From DATJUF01 sp035502655 (lineage in GTDB: Bacteria > Desulfobacterota > Binatia > Binatales > Binataceae), in assembly GCA_035502655.1 (NCBI GenBank), contig DATJUF010000348.1, positions 1-18,087 on the forward strand: a stretch of DNA of 18,087 nucleotides. Reading direction: 5' to 3'. This document shows positions 7,760 through 14,468 of this stretch, one piece after another (positions within the stretch are counted from its first letter, which is position 1; each line of letters opens with the position of its first letter). The notes under the pieces are model-generated. The model ran no database searches. It worked only from the letters and a program-made list of their open reading frames with translations, and was not told the DNA's origin. The position numbers were made by a program, and so were the translations under genes.

Positions 7760-8503
7760 CTACTTCCCGGCCAGTGGCATCACGTACTGCAACGTCTGCA
7801 AGGCCGACCCAATCAGCACCATCACCGCGCCATAACCACCCAGCGCACGGTCCGGCAGATGCTCTCCCCACCATTCAACCATAGGACTGATGATCGCAAC
7901 TGTAGTATTCAACGTGCCCGCGACAAGGCCAATTTCGACGCCGTAAAGAAATGCTTCCGGCCGCCCCGTCACCGCCCCGCTGAACACTCCTGCCAGTCCG
8001 ATCCCGACTCCCCTTAGAATTGCCCCCGTCACCGTCTTCCGCTCGATCCGGGGCCGCTGATACGAACGATACTGCGTGGTGCCGTAACCTAGCTCATAAG
8101 TGATATGCATAGCGGCGCCACTCAACAACCCAAACGCGATCCCAAAATCGTGCCCGACCGCCAGCCATCCAGCCGCGCCAAACGCCAGTCCGCGCAGGAA
8201 CGCGCCCATAATCCATTCGCGGCGTGTGGGCGCGATTCCCCGCGCCCGCCGCGCCAGTTGCATCTCGAACGTCGGAGCCATCCCAACCGCTCCGGCCAGG
8301 CCAAACCATCCGCCGAGCGTCAGTCCAAAGCCCAATCCGAAGATCGCGCTGTAGGTCAGAAGCCGTGACAGCGCGCGCAACGGGCCTCGCTCTCCTCCTA
8401 ACAGGTCGTATGCGAGATAGAGGCCGCCTAAGGCGTCGAGCACGACGCCAATCAGGGCCAGCAGCGGAATCGCCTTGTGACCATCGAGCAGCCGCAGAAT
8501 CAT
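7760..8503 (-). CDS. Hypothetical glycine-rich polytopic membrane protein
   Basis: I do not recognise the family. The 247-residue product has about seven hydrophobic segments rich in Gly and Ala. An internal repeat can be seen: GAFLRGLAFGAAGWLAVG followed by FGIAFGLLSGA in the middle resembles GAILRGVGIGLAGVFSGA followed by FLYGVEIGLVAG later, suggesting duplication of a two-helix unit. Between them is a basic loop (YRSYQRPRIERKTV), presumably cytoplasmic. No transporter or catalytic motif is evident. The ATG at 8503 lacks a good ribosome site, so the start is uncertain. It lies downstream of the CHRD gene on the same strand with a 164-base gap. Confidence 0.65.
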   Translation of the reverse strand: MILRLLDGHKAIPLLALIGVVLDALGGLYLAYDLLGGERGPLRALSRLLTYSAIFGLGFGLTLGGWFGLAGAVGMAPTFEMQLARRARGIAPTRREWIMGAFLRGLAFGAAGWLAVGHDFGIAFGLLSGAAMHITYELGYGTTQYRSYQRPRIERKTVTGAILRGVGIGLAGVFSGAVTGRPEAFLYGVEIGLVAGTLNTTVAIISPMVEWWGEHLPDRALGGYGAVMVLIGSALQTLQYVMPLAGK

Positions 8504-8667
8504 CCGCTGACTATAATGAAAACCGCGGCGTCAGGCGCGCCCCTCAAAGCCCATTCATCCTTTGCCGCAGTTGGCGGCCCGTACGATTGGAAGTGCCGCC
8601 GCCTGCAGGACATACTAGCGTTGAAGGACACCGCCGAGGCCCCGGGCCTCGCGATTATCTAACACCG
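8504..8667. other. Gap between two minus-strand genes with a 15-base palindrome
   Basis: GAGGCCC-C-GGGCCTC (8636-8650) lies just past the CHRD stop and could help end that transcript, without a T tract. A 48-codon plus-strand frame starting at ATG 8516 is present but I see no ribosome site or family match. Confidence 0.3.
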
Positions 8668-9213
8668 CTACGGCCCAGGCTCCAGCCAGCCGCGGATTTC
8701 GCCCGAAGGATAATCAACCGTATGCACGTTCGCGTAGGCATCGCCGGATTCGATAGCTGCAACCAGGCCGGCGAAATCTCCGGGCGCGATTCCCTGCTTG
8801 GTAACTGGTTCCGGGTCTCCGCCCGGATCCACGTCTCCAGCAGTCAGAGTACCGCTAACCGCGCCCGAATCTGGACACGCCGGTGTTCCTTGCGGAGATT
8901 TTTTGGTGTTATCACATAGGTAAGCGATGATTCCACCATTTACCGGCCGTTCGCCGAAGTGGATATGGGCCTGGGTCACATGGCTGGATAGGCTTGAGTA
9001 AATCAACTTGTAAGAGATCGATTGGCCATCACCGCTTATCCGAAGTTCCAGGTCCCCCTTGCCGGTCGTGTAAATCGGCGGAACTTCCTGGTAGCCGTTC
9101 AGATGAGCAGTATAGCTACCTAACGAAGGCTTTCCCGCAGCTGATGCTGCCGTCATGCCCGGAACAAACATCGAAGTGGCTAATAGGCCTGGCCACAGCC
9201 ATCCCAGCTTCAT
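8668..9213 (-). CDS. Secreted CHRD-domain protein
   Basis: A 181-residue exported protein built of a signal peptide (MKLGWLWPGLLATSMFVPG..ASA, cleavage about residue 25) and a single CHRD domain. The domain is recognised by SYTAHLNGYQEVPPIYTTGKG at the start, the central QAHIHFGERPVNGGIIAYLC, and the end ANVHTVDYPSGEIRGWL, where the two His motifs (HIH, NVHT) and GEIRG are diagnostic. CHRD domains occur in chordin and in many bacterial secreted proteins; the bacterial role is unknown. Two Cys (in YLCDN and ACPDSG) could form a disulfide in the loop between them. AGGAAG precedes the ATG at suitable spacing. The 820 bases upstream hold no recognisable gene, so its promoter must lie there. Confidence 0.85.
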   Translation of the reverse strand: MKLGWLWPGLLATSMFVPGMTAASAAGKPSLGSYTAHLNGYQEVPPIYTTGKGDLELRISGDGQSISYKLIYSSLSSHVTQAHIHFGERPVNGGIIAYLCDNTKKSPQGTPACPDSGAVSGTLTAGDVDPGGDPEPVTKQGIAPGDFAGLVAAIESGDAYANVHTVDYPSGEIRGWLEPGP

Positions 9214-9797
9214 TTAACTTCCTTTCATGTTTCGCGAATTCGCCGCGCCGTTAACTGTACTGGCCCGGCGCGAACACTTCTATATTCCAGTTCAATTTGC
9301 GATTCCGTTCAATCAACATTGTGACGCGATAGAAAGGCCGCATAACCTGCCTCCTCCATTGACCAGGCTCAGCGGGCGGCCATCCCTCAGAGTCTGCTCA
9401 TCGTCGTGAACCAGGCGTTGGACCCATGAACAGCGGCAGAATACTCAATGTATTTTGGTTATCGTCGTCGTAGGCCAAATCGATTGGGTGAGAGAGGCCG
9501 ATGGGGCGATTGTCTGGCTCTTGAGGCTGGCCGGCCGCGCGTTTTTCGCTTTGCTTCATGGCCTCGCAAGCGAAGCCGAATCCGCAAAGGCAGTGCTACA
9601 TTACGACTCTTACTGCTACCAGGAAACTTATAGGCTGAACTGGTTCAAACGGACTGGTGTCTAAACTCCTTGGTTGGCTTGGACAACAGGAAGCTCGAGT
9701 CCCCCACTCATCCGTCAAGGATGAAGGCGCGATTCTCTATCGAATATCCCCAGTTACGTGCGCAATGACCCGCAGCAATAAGAATAATTATGTCAAG

Positions 9798-9831
9798 CGC
9801 ACAAAGTTCGCCGCGAACCCGTCTTTGTGCG
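9798..9831. repeat. Long bulged hairpin
   Basis: CGCACAAAG (9798-9806) pairs perfectly with CTTTGTGCG (9823-9831). Inside it TTCG (9807-9810) pairs with CGAA (9814-9817) round a CCG loop, leaving one 5-base bulge (CCCGT), for a 13-bp stem in all. No T tract follows. Confidence 0.5.
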
Positions 9832-9898
9832 GGGTCGTGGCCATCCCGCCCAGCTCGCCCCATCGAGCAGGCGCGAATGCCAGGTAGAGGGCGAACCA

Positions 9899-9944
9899 AA
9901 GCGTTGCAGGGGATGTTTCACGTGAAACATCCCCTGCAACGCTT
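9899..9944. repeat. 46-bp perfect palindrome centred on parS
   Basis: The 23 bases at 9899-9921 are the exact reverse complement of 9922-9944, with no spacer. The centre is the parS 16-mer; the arms add GCGTTGCAGGGGA on the left and its complement on the right. It far exceeds what ParB binding needs. Confidence 0.9.
9914..9929. other. parS: parS site 1 (ParB centromere-binding site)
   Basis: TGTTTCACGTGAAACA, an exact match to the widely conserved bacterial chromosomal parS consensus. ParB loads here as a CTP-dependent clamp and spreads; ParA and SMC then act on the origin region in segregation. It lies about 105 bases before the ecfT start, in a non-coding segment. Confidence 0.93.
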
Positions 9945-10034
9945 CGAGAACAGAAATCCGGCCAGCGCGGAGTGTTGAAAGCACGAGTGCCGAGCACAAC
10001 AATCTGAGCTATTCTTTTGCGGGGAACTCGCAGA

Positions 10035-10820
10035 GTGCCGATCTATCTATACATTGACCGCGGCAGCCTGATTCACCGCCTTCACCCAACGGTTAAGGTC
10101 CTCGCCCTCTTTATCATGTTCTGGTCGGTCTATTGGGTGGACCACCCGCTGGCGCTGATGCCGCTCGGCCTGCTGATGCTGGCGGTCGCCCAGGTCACCC
10201 ATTCATGGCCTAACTTCTATCGCCTGCGCTGGCTCTTCATCCTGCTGATCTTTTTCACCACCGTTGCCTGGATGGTCTTCTATCGCCAAGGGCCGCCGCT
10301 GCTTAACCTTCCATTGATTCACTTCAGCCGCACCTCGCTCATCTTCGGCCTCGGCCGCGGCCTCAAGCTCGCCGAACTGCTTGCGGCCTCGGTGTTGTTT
10401 CTTTCGACCACCCGCGTCGAGGAATTCACTGCCGGCCTTTCACGGCTCGGCGTACCTTACCGCGCCGGCTTTGCCATCACGCTGGCCTTTCGCCTCGTCC
10501 CGCTTTTCATCGATTCAGCCGTGACGATCGTGCAGGCGCAGAGCCTGCGTGGTTATGACTTCAATCGTGGCGGTCCAATCGAACGGGTGCGCCGCTACGT
10601 GCCGGTCATGATTCCCGTATTCATGGGCGCGTTGCGCAAGGCAAATAACATGGCGATGGCGCTCGAGGCGCGGGGCTTCGGCATCAGCGCCGCGCCCACC
10701 TCCTATATCGACTATCCGATCCGGCCGCGCGACCGCATCGCTCTCGCACTGCTGATCGCTATCGGCGCGGCCCAATTCTTAATTTACTACACGGGCTACG
10801 GCGCCATCCGCGTTAAGTAA
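10035..10820 (+). CDS. ecfT: Energy-coupling factor transporter transmembrane protein EcfT
   Basis: A ~261-residue T component of an ECF-type vitamin/metal importer (CbiQ/EcfT family), which couples the ATPase pair to the substrate-binding S component. About five hydrophobic segments (residues 20-80, 110-125, 145-160, 235-255) are followed by the diagnostic cytoplasmic coupling region: QSLRGYDFNRGGP (LRG at 171-173) and AMALEARGFG (ARG at 212-214), corresponding to the two Ala-Arg-Gly-type motifs. I place the start at GTG 10035 because GGGGAA lies nine bases before it and the homologous MPIYLYIDRGSLIHRLHP begins there; a TTG at 10017 is possible. No ATPase or S component is in the window, so it is an orphan here; it lies between parS sites 1 and 2. 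Transported substrate unknown. Confidence 0.85.
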   Translation: MPIYLYIDRGSLIHRLHPTVKVLALFIMFWSVYWVDHPLALMPLGLLMLAVAQVTHSWPNFYRLRWLFILLIFFTTVAWMVFYRQGPPLLNLPLIHFSRTSLIFGLGRGLKLAELLAASVLFLSTTRVEEFTAGLSRLGVPYRAGFAITLAFRLVPLFIDSAVTIVQAQSLRGYDFNRGGPIERVRRYVPVMIPVFMGALRKANNMAMALEARGFGISAAPTSYIDYPIRPRDRIALALLIAIGAAQFLIYYTGYGAIRVK

Positions 10821-10828
10821 GTGGATAA
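10820..10828 (-). promoter_or_regulatory. Single DnaA-box-like 9-mer
   Basis: On the minus strand this reads TTATCCACT, one mismatch from the DnaA-box consensus TTATCCACA. It lies 19 bases before parS site 2 and at the GC-skew switch. I found no second good match nearby, so by itself it is weak. Confidence 0.25.
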
Positions 10829-10930
10829 TGGGAAATTTGCAGTGGATGTTTCACGTGAAACATCCGTGTGGCCGCTTCGATGACTGCTATAAGGCCTGCA
10901 GACGGTGTCAGTTGTTGAGGCCGCACTGGG
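10821..10930. other. GC-skew inflection (putative replication-origin region)
   Basis: Hand counts on the + strand show C>G to the left and G>C to the right of this gap. Examples (60-base rows, C/G): 7021 23/13, 8161 27/13, 10201 20/9, 10681 27/14; then 10921 14/30, 14041 15/33, 17401 19/25. Rows from minus-strand genes (8161, 17401) follow the same trend as their side, so it is not simply gene orientation. Individual rows are noisy (10621 is 15/24, 9481 14/27). A switch from C-rich to G-rich marks an origin in most bacteria. Confidence 0.55.
10847..10862. other. parS: parS site 2 (ParB-binding site)
   Basis: Exact TGTTTCACGTGAAACA, extended to a 22-bp perfect palindrome (10844-10865) by GGA/TCC flanks. 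It sits 26 bases past the ecfT stop, in the gap between ecfT and the convergent small lipoprotein gene. Confidence 0.93.
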
Positions 10931-11125
10931 CTAGGGGGCGGTGACGGTAGTGCTGGTCGAAGAGCCTGGCGGCGGTGGCGGCACCACTACGCTACCCGGT
11001 GGAGGCTGAACGGCGACCGGCTGGGTGGGTTGGGTGGTTGTGGTGCAGGAGAAGCATCCGCTGGTCATCACGCAGGCGCCAAAAGCCATCAGGAAGATGA
11101 AGATTCGTTGATTGAGAAGACTCAT
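10931..11125 (-). CDS. Small proline-rich putative lipoprotein
   Basis: A 64-residue product with a basic start (MSLLNQR), a hydrophobic stretch (IFIFLMAFGACVM) and a lipobox-like TSGC, after which a Thr-rich then Pro/Val-rich tail follows (TTTTQPTQPV, PPPGSVVVPPPPPG). This fits a minimal outer- or inner-membrane lipoprotein of unknown role; the Thr at -3 makes the lipobox non-ideal. The frame reaches back to 11161, but the ATG at 11125 is chosen because AGAGAAG lies just before it and the signal sequence starts there. It lies between parS sites 2 and 3. Low-complexity composition means a spurious frame cannot be fully excluded. Confidence 0.55.
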   Translation of the reverse strand: MSLLNQRIFIFLMAFGACVMTSGCFSCTTTTQPTQPVAVQPPPGSVVVPPPPPGSSTSTTVTAP

Positions 11126-11202
11126 ACTTCTCTTATGACGAGAATAGAACATCTGATTCAATGAAATATTTGTCTCGGCCCGGACCGGCAGAGCGGCAGG
11201 GA

Positions 11203-11218
11203 TGTTTCACGTGAAACA
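11203..11218. other. parS: parS site 3 (ParB-binding site)
   Basis: Exact TGTTTCACGTGAAACA with the same GGA/TCC extension as site 2 (palindrome 11200-11221). It lies 78 bases upstream of the small lipoprotein start and ~375 bases before the yciI start. Confidence 0.93.
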
Positions 11219-11347
11219 TCCGTTGCAATTGACAAGTTTGAAAGCTCGCGGAAAGAAGCTAACAGTTTTTGAACGGCTGCACCCTTGACAAGATGCGCGA
11301 AGTCGCGCGCGAAGCTTCAGCCTTAGCCGGGCCGCAGAGTTTAAGGC

Positions 11348-11477
11348 GGCCGGTCCGGCCTCATGCCCGCGCGGGTTCGCAAGCGAACCCTATCAAATGC
11401 TAGGTTCCTCGGGATGAAGCATGGTTCGCGATCGGCATGATGCCGGAGCCGTGGGTACTGGCTTATAGGCCAGTACC
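11348..11477. repeat. Cluster of five perfect inverted repeats
   Basis: In 130 bases: GGCCGG-T-CCGGCC (11348-11360), CCCGCGCGGG (11366-11375), GGGTTCGC-AA-GCGAACCC (11373-11390), CGGCAT-G-ATGCCG (11433-11445), and GGTACTGGC/GCCAGTACC round TTATAG (11454-11477). The second and third overlap and would be alternatives. This could be a structured leader RNA of the yciI operon or a DNA structure element; no known riboswitch class is recognised. Confidence 0.6.
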
Positions 11478-11595
11478 GAGCCTTGAGGCGCGGATGCCGG
11501 GAATGAAGAAGCATGATAAGGATGCGAGAACAAGGGTGAAATCGTGATTCGGCGTTGGTTCAGTGCCTCTGATGCGCCGCGAGGAGTCAATCAGC

Positions 11596-11865
11596 ATGCT
11601 GTTTGTGATTATCGGCCATGACGGTCCGCAGGGTGCGACGCTACGGCCAGCGGTGCGCCCGGCCCATCTGGAGAATCTGCGTCCGCTGGTAGAGCACGGC
11701 AAAGTGCTGATCGGTGGGCCGTTCACGGATGGCAGCGGCAGCCTGATCGTAGCGGACTTTGCGGATGAAGCAGCGGCGCGGGAGTTCGCCGCCAATGATC
11801 CGTATAGCAAGCAAGGCGTGTTCGAGCGAGTCGAAGTGAAACCGTTCCGCCAGGTTGTGCCGTAA
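11596..11865 (+). CDS. YciI-family protein
   Basis: An 89-residue ferredoxin-like-fold protein of the YciI group. MLFVIIGHDGP at the start, RPAHLENLRPLVEHGKVLIGGPFTD in the middle (the conserved His and the G-G-P turn) and GSLIVADFADEAAAREFAANDPY at the end (the conserved Asp-Pro-Tyr) are typical. YciI-like proteins are small cytoplasmic proteins with a proposed His/Asp active site, sometimes acting as dehydrochlorinases or as accessory domains; the true role here is unknown. ATG 11596 has GAGGAG about ten bases upstream. It starts a co-directional group with the two CoA-transferases, 24 bases before the first. Confidence 0.85.
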   Translation: MLFVIIGHDGPQGATLRPAVRPAHLENLRPLVEHGKVLIGGPFTDGSGSLIVADFADEAAAREFAANDPYSKQGVFERVEVKPFRQVVP

Positions 11866-11889
11866 ACGGCGATCGCGAGCAGACAAATC

Positions 11890-13095
11890 ATGGCATCTGC
11901 ATTAGCAGGTCTTAGAATCCTCGAACTGGGCGATGGCGTTGCGGCGGCCTACGCCACCAAGCTGATGGCGGACATGGGCGCCGAAGTAATCAAACTAGAA
12001 AATCCTCAGGGTGACCGTACACGCCGCCGCGGTCCGTTTCCCGGCCACGTACCGCATCCGGAAAAGAGCGGACTGTTCCTTTATCTGAATACCAACAAGT
12101 TTGGCGCAACTCTCGATATCAGCAAGCCCGAAGGCTTTGGGCTGCTGGAGAAGCTGGCGGTAGAGGCGGATGTGCTGGTGCATGATTTTGCGCCGCCTGA
12201 GATGGATCGGATCGGCCTCAATTATGAACGGCTGCAGAAAGTTAATCCGCGGCTGGTGATGACTTCGATCACGCCGTTCGGGCTGACTGGACCCTGGCGC
12301 GATCGGCGGGCCGAAGAGCTGACGACATGGTCGGCGGGCGGAGTGATGGTTTTGAATGGCGCTGGCCCAGACCATCCGGAAATGCCTCCGCTCAAGACCT
12401 TCGGCAGCCAGGCGGGCTTTCAGGGCGGGGTGCATGCGGCGACGGCGACAATGGCCGCGGTGCTGGCGCAGGGGCGCGACGGCGAAGGCCAGCATATTGA
12501 TGTGTCGATTGAGGAGGTGCTGGCGTCGCAGCTTGAACTGACCTTCGAGTATTGGCCGTATATGAAACTGATTGCGACGCGGCTCGGACGCAAACCGATC
12601 CAGCCGGTGGAATCGATGCAGTGCAAGGACGGATGGATTTATGCGTGCTGCGTCGAGGAGCATCAGTGGCGCGGCTTCGTCGAAACGATGGGTAATCCGG
12701 AGTGGGCGAGTGAAGAAATCTTCGGCGATCGTTTCAAGCGGGCCAGCAACTGGGAGGCGCTCGAACTTTTTTTGAACGAATACCTGAGCCAGCATACGGT
12801 GCTTGAAGTATATAAGGCAGTGCAGGAACGGCGGGTGCCGTTCGCTCCGGTTTCGACTATGGGTGATTTGCTGAACTCGGAACATCTGAAGGCGCGCGGC
12901 TTCTTCGTGGAAATCGCGCAGCCGCAGGCGGGGACGCATAAGTATCCCGGTGCGCCACTTAAATACGGCGCGACGCCGTGGACGATTCGGCGGCCGACGC
13001 CGGTGCTTGGACAGCATAACCAAGAAATCTTTGGCAAGCGGCTCGGACTGACGTCCGAACGGCTTACGGAACTCAAGCGGGCGGGAGTTATCTAG
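11890..13095 (+). CDS. CaiB/BaiF family III CoA-transferase, lacking the catalytic Asp
   Basis: A 401-residue family III CoA-transferase, which moves CoA between carboxylic acids. LAGLRILELGDGVAAAYATKLMADMGAEVIKLE is the usual start, ITPFGLTGPW the central motif and GRDGEGQHIDVS the end of the first half. Aligning back from the GEGQ motif, the residue at the place of the catalytic Asp is Gly176 (AGFQGGVHA), whereas the next gene has Asp175 there. So it may be an inactive or structural subunit of a heteromer, or use different chemistry. Its stop directly abuts the start of the second CoA-transferase, arguing for a co-expressed pair. The acyl substrate cannot be told from sequence. Confidence 0.88.
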   Translation: MASALAGLRILELGDGVAAAYATKLMADMGAEVIKLENPQGDRTRRRGPFPGHVPHPEKSGLFLYLNTNKFGATLDISKPEGFGLLEKLAVEADVLVHDFAPPEMDRIGLNYERLQKVNPRLVMTSITPFGLTGPWRDRRAEELTTWSAGGVMVLNGAGPDHPEMPPLKTFGSQAGFQGGVHAATATMAAVLAQGRDGEGQHIDVSIEEVLASQLELTFEYWPYMKLIATRLGRKPIQPVESMQCKDGWIYACCVEEHQWRGFVETMGNPEWASEEIFGDRFKRASNWEALELFLNEYLSQHTVLEVYKAVQERRVPFAPVSTMGDLLNSEHLKARGFFVEIAQPQAGTHKYPGAPLKYGATPWTIRRPTPVLGQHNQEIFGKRLGLTSERLTELKRAGVI

Positions 13096-14343
13096 ATGGC
13101 CAATCCGCCTCTCGATGGAATTCGGATTGCGGACTTCACCTGGGTGTGGGCAGGGCCTTATTGCACGCTGCAACTGGCCCATCTGGGGGCCGATGTAATC
13201 AAGATTGAAACCAGGACGCGGCCGTGCGTGACACGCGTGCTGCCACCATGGCCGGATGGGAAGCCGGGTGGAATGAACCGCTCGGGCTACTTTAATCAAT
13301 ACAGCCAGGGCAAGCGCTCGCTCACGCTCAATTTCAAGGAGGCGGCCGCGCATGAGATTGCGCGCAAGCTGATCGCGCAGAGCGACGTGGTGATTAACAA
13401 CTTCGCGCACGGCGTGATCGAGAAGATGGGTTTCGGTTATGAAGTGGTAAAGCAGATCAAGCCGGATATCATCATGATCTCGCTTTCAGGCTATGGCGAT
13501 ACTGGGCCTTACGCTGACTATATTGCGTATGGGCCGGCCCAGGTGCCGCTATCGGGATTGTCGTCGCTGACGGGCTATCGCGGCTGGCCGCCGATGCATG
13601 CCGGTTTCAGCTATGCCGACCCGAACGCGGGAATTCATGGCGCGTTCGCGATACTCACTGCACTGTACCATCGTAATAAGACGGGCGAAGGGCAGTATAT
13701 CGACATGAGCCAGTGGGAATGCGCGATGACGCTGCTGCCCGAAGGGATTCTCGAATATACGATGAACGGGAACGAGCCGGAGCGGATAGGCAATGAGGAT
13801 CCGCTGATGGCGCCGCATGGGGTCTATAAATGCCTCGACCGGCCGGAGCAAATTGCGGGTAATACGATCGATCAATTCGTGGCTATCGTGGCGGCGGATG
13901 ATGCTGAATGGGGACGGCTGGCGCGGGCGATCGGACGTGCGGAACTGGCGTCCGATTCACGTTTCGCGACGCTGGCAGCGCGAAAGGCGAATGAGGCGGA
14001 ACTAGACAAGCTGATTGGCGAGTGGACATTGAAGCGGAGTGCGGCCGGCGTGGCGGATGCGTTGCAGGCGGCAGGCGTCGCGGCGGCGGTGGTGGCGGAT
14101 AACCGGTTTCTCGCCGACGAAGATCCGCATATCAATTCGCGCAATTACTTCGTGCACCTTGAGCATCCGGAGGTGGGAGTCAAGAAACATTGCGGAATAC
14201 CCTGGAAGATGAGCCGCACAGAATGTGCAGTGCGGCGGCCAGCGCCGTGTATCGGGCAGCATACAGATGAGATCCTGGAAGAACTGCTTGGATACAAAGA
14301 AGAGGAAATAGAACGGCTGCGGGCGCAAGGCGCGCTGGAGTAG
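13096..14343 (+). CDS. CaiB/BaiF family III CoA-transferase with catalytic Asp
   Basis: A 415-residue family III CoA-transferase. Recognised by LDGIRIADFTWVWAGPYCTLQLAHLGADVIKIE at the N-terminus, YFNQYSQGKRSLTLNF, ISLSGYGDTGPYADY, and KTGEGQYIDMS. The expected catalytic Asp, which forms the aspartyl-CoA thioester/anhydride, is present as Asp175 in YADPNAGIHGA. ATG begins at the base after the previous gene's stop, with GGGAG as ribosome site inside the previous gene, so translation is probably coupled. The two CoA-transferases share the domain plan but differ strongly in sequence, so this is not a recent tandem duplication. Succinyl-CoA-dependent activation of a degradation substrate is a plausible role by analogy with known two-subunit family III enzymes; this is inference. 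Confidence 0.9.
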   Translation: MANPPLDGIRIADFTWVWAGPYCTLQLAHLGADVIKIETRTRPCVTRVLPPWPDGKPGGMNRSGYFNQYSQGKRSLTLNFKEAAAHEIARKLIAQSDVVINNFAHGVIEKMGFGYEVVKQIKPDIIMISLSGYGDTGPYADYIAYGPAQVPLSGLSSLTGYRGWPPMHAGFSYADPNAGIHGAFAILTALYHRNKTGEGQYIDMSQWECAMTLLPEGILEYTMNGNEPERIGNEDPLMAPHGVYKCLDRPEQIAGNTIDQFVAIVAADDAEWGRLARAIGRAELASDSRFATLAARKANEAELDKLIGEWTLKRSAAGVADALQAAGVAAAVVADNRFLADEDPHINSRNYFVHLEHPEVGVKKHCGIPWKMSRTECAVRRPAPCIGQHTDEILEELLGYKEEEIERLRAQGALE

Positions 14344-14468
14344 GCAGGCGCAAACTAGAAATCATCCCGCGGCGTTAATGGTTGTAAATAGTGAGCAGCG
14401 ATTTGACTAATTAGATGATACACACGAGGTTTCATCCTGCTTAGCAAGATTCAGGCGGAGGACGCATC

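Larger units (their letters stand above)
9214..10034. other. 820-base gene-poor segment with parS and structured repeats
   Basis: No convincing gene. Short frames at 9448-9664 lack ribosome sites, family resemblance and clear codon bias. The left part must contain the CHRD promoter (minus strand). The right part holds an AT-rich patch (about 9775-9793), a long imperfect hairpin at 9798-9831 and a 46-bp perfect palindrome containing parS at 9899-9944. Confidence 0.6.
11126..11595. other. 470-base non-coding segment with parS 3 and a run of hairpins
   Basis: It separates the minus-strand lipoprotein gene from the plus-strand yciI operon and must hold both promoters. An AT-rich patch lies at about 11134-11172. 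Two TTGACAAG octamers occur about 57 bases apart (near 11228 and 11285) and look like -35 elements, but I find no good -10 at the right distance. The right half is dense in perfect inverted repeats. No gene seen. Confidence 0.55.

Noticed and set aside
8516..8662. 48-codon plus-strand frame (start MKTAASGAPLK)
   Set aside because: No ribosome site and no recognisable homology; it falls in the gap between two minus-strand genes.
9448..9664. Overlapping plus-strand frames of 61 and 69 codons
   Set aside because: Neither has a ribosome site or family resemblance; two competing frames with similar length suggest chance openness in GC-rich DNA.
9899..9944. Reading the long palindrome as a Rho-independent terminator
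   Set aside because: There is no T tract on either side and no gene ending next to it; the exact parS core explains the centre better.
9793..10002. Minus- and plus-strand frames crossing parS 1 that encode MFHVKH
   Set aside because: This peptide is simply the translation of the parS palindrome and is a common false ORF.
11393..11590. 65-codon minus-strand frame upstream of yciI
   Set aside because: It runs through the hairpin cluster, has no ribosome site and no family resemblance; the open frame is explained by composition.
10821..11595. A cluster of DnaA boxes to confirm the origin
   Set aside because: Only one near-match (10820-10828, one mismatch) was found by eye; that is not a cluster, so the origin call rests on skew and parS only.
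11995..13410. 471-codon minus-strand frame antisense to both CoA-transferases
   Set aside because: Its frame is the shadow of clear CoA-transferase genes on the other strand; the protein is Arg/His-rich with no known motif.
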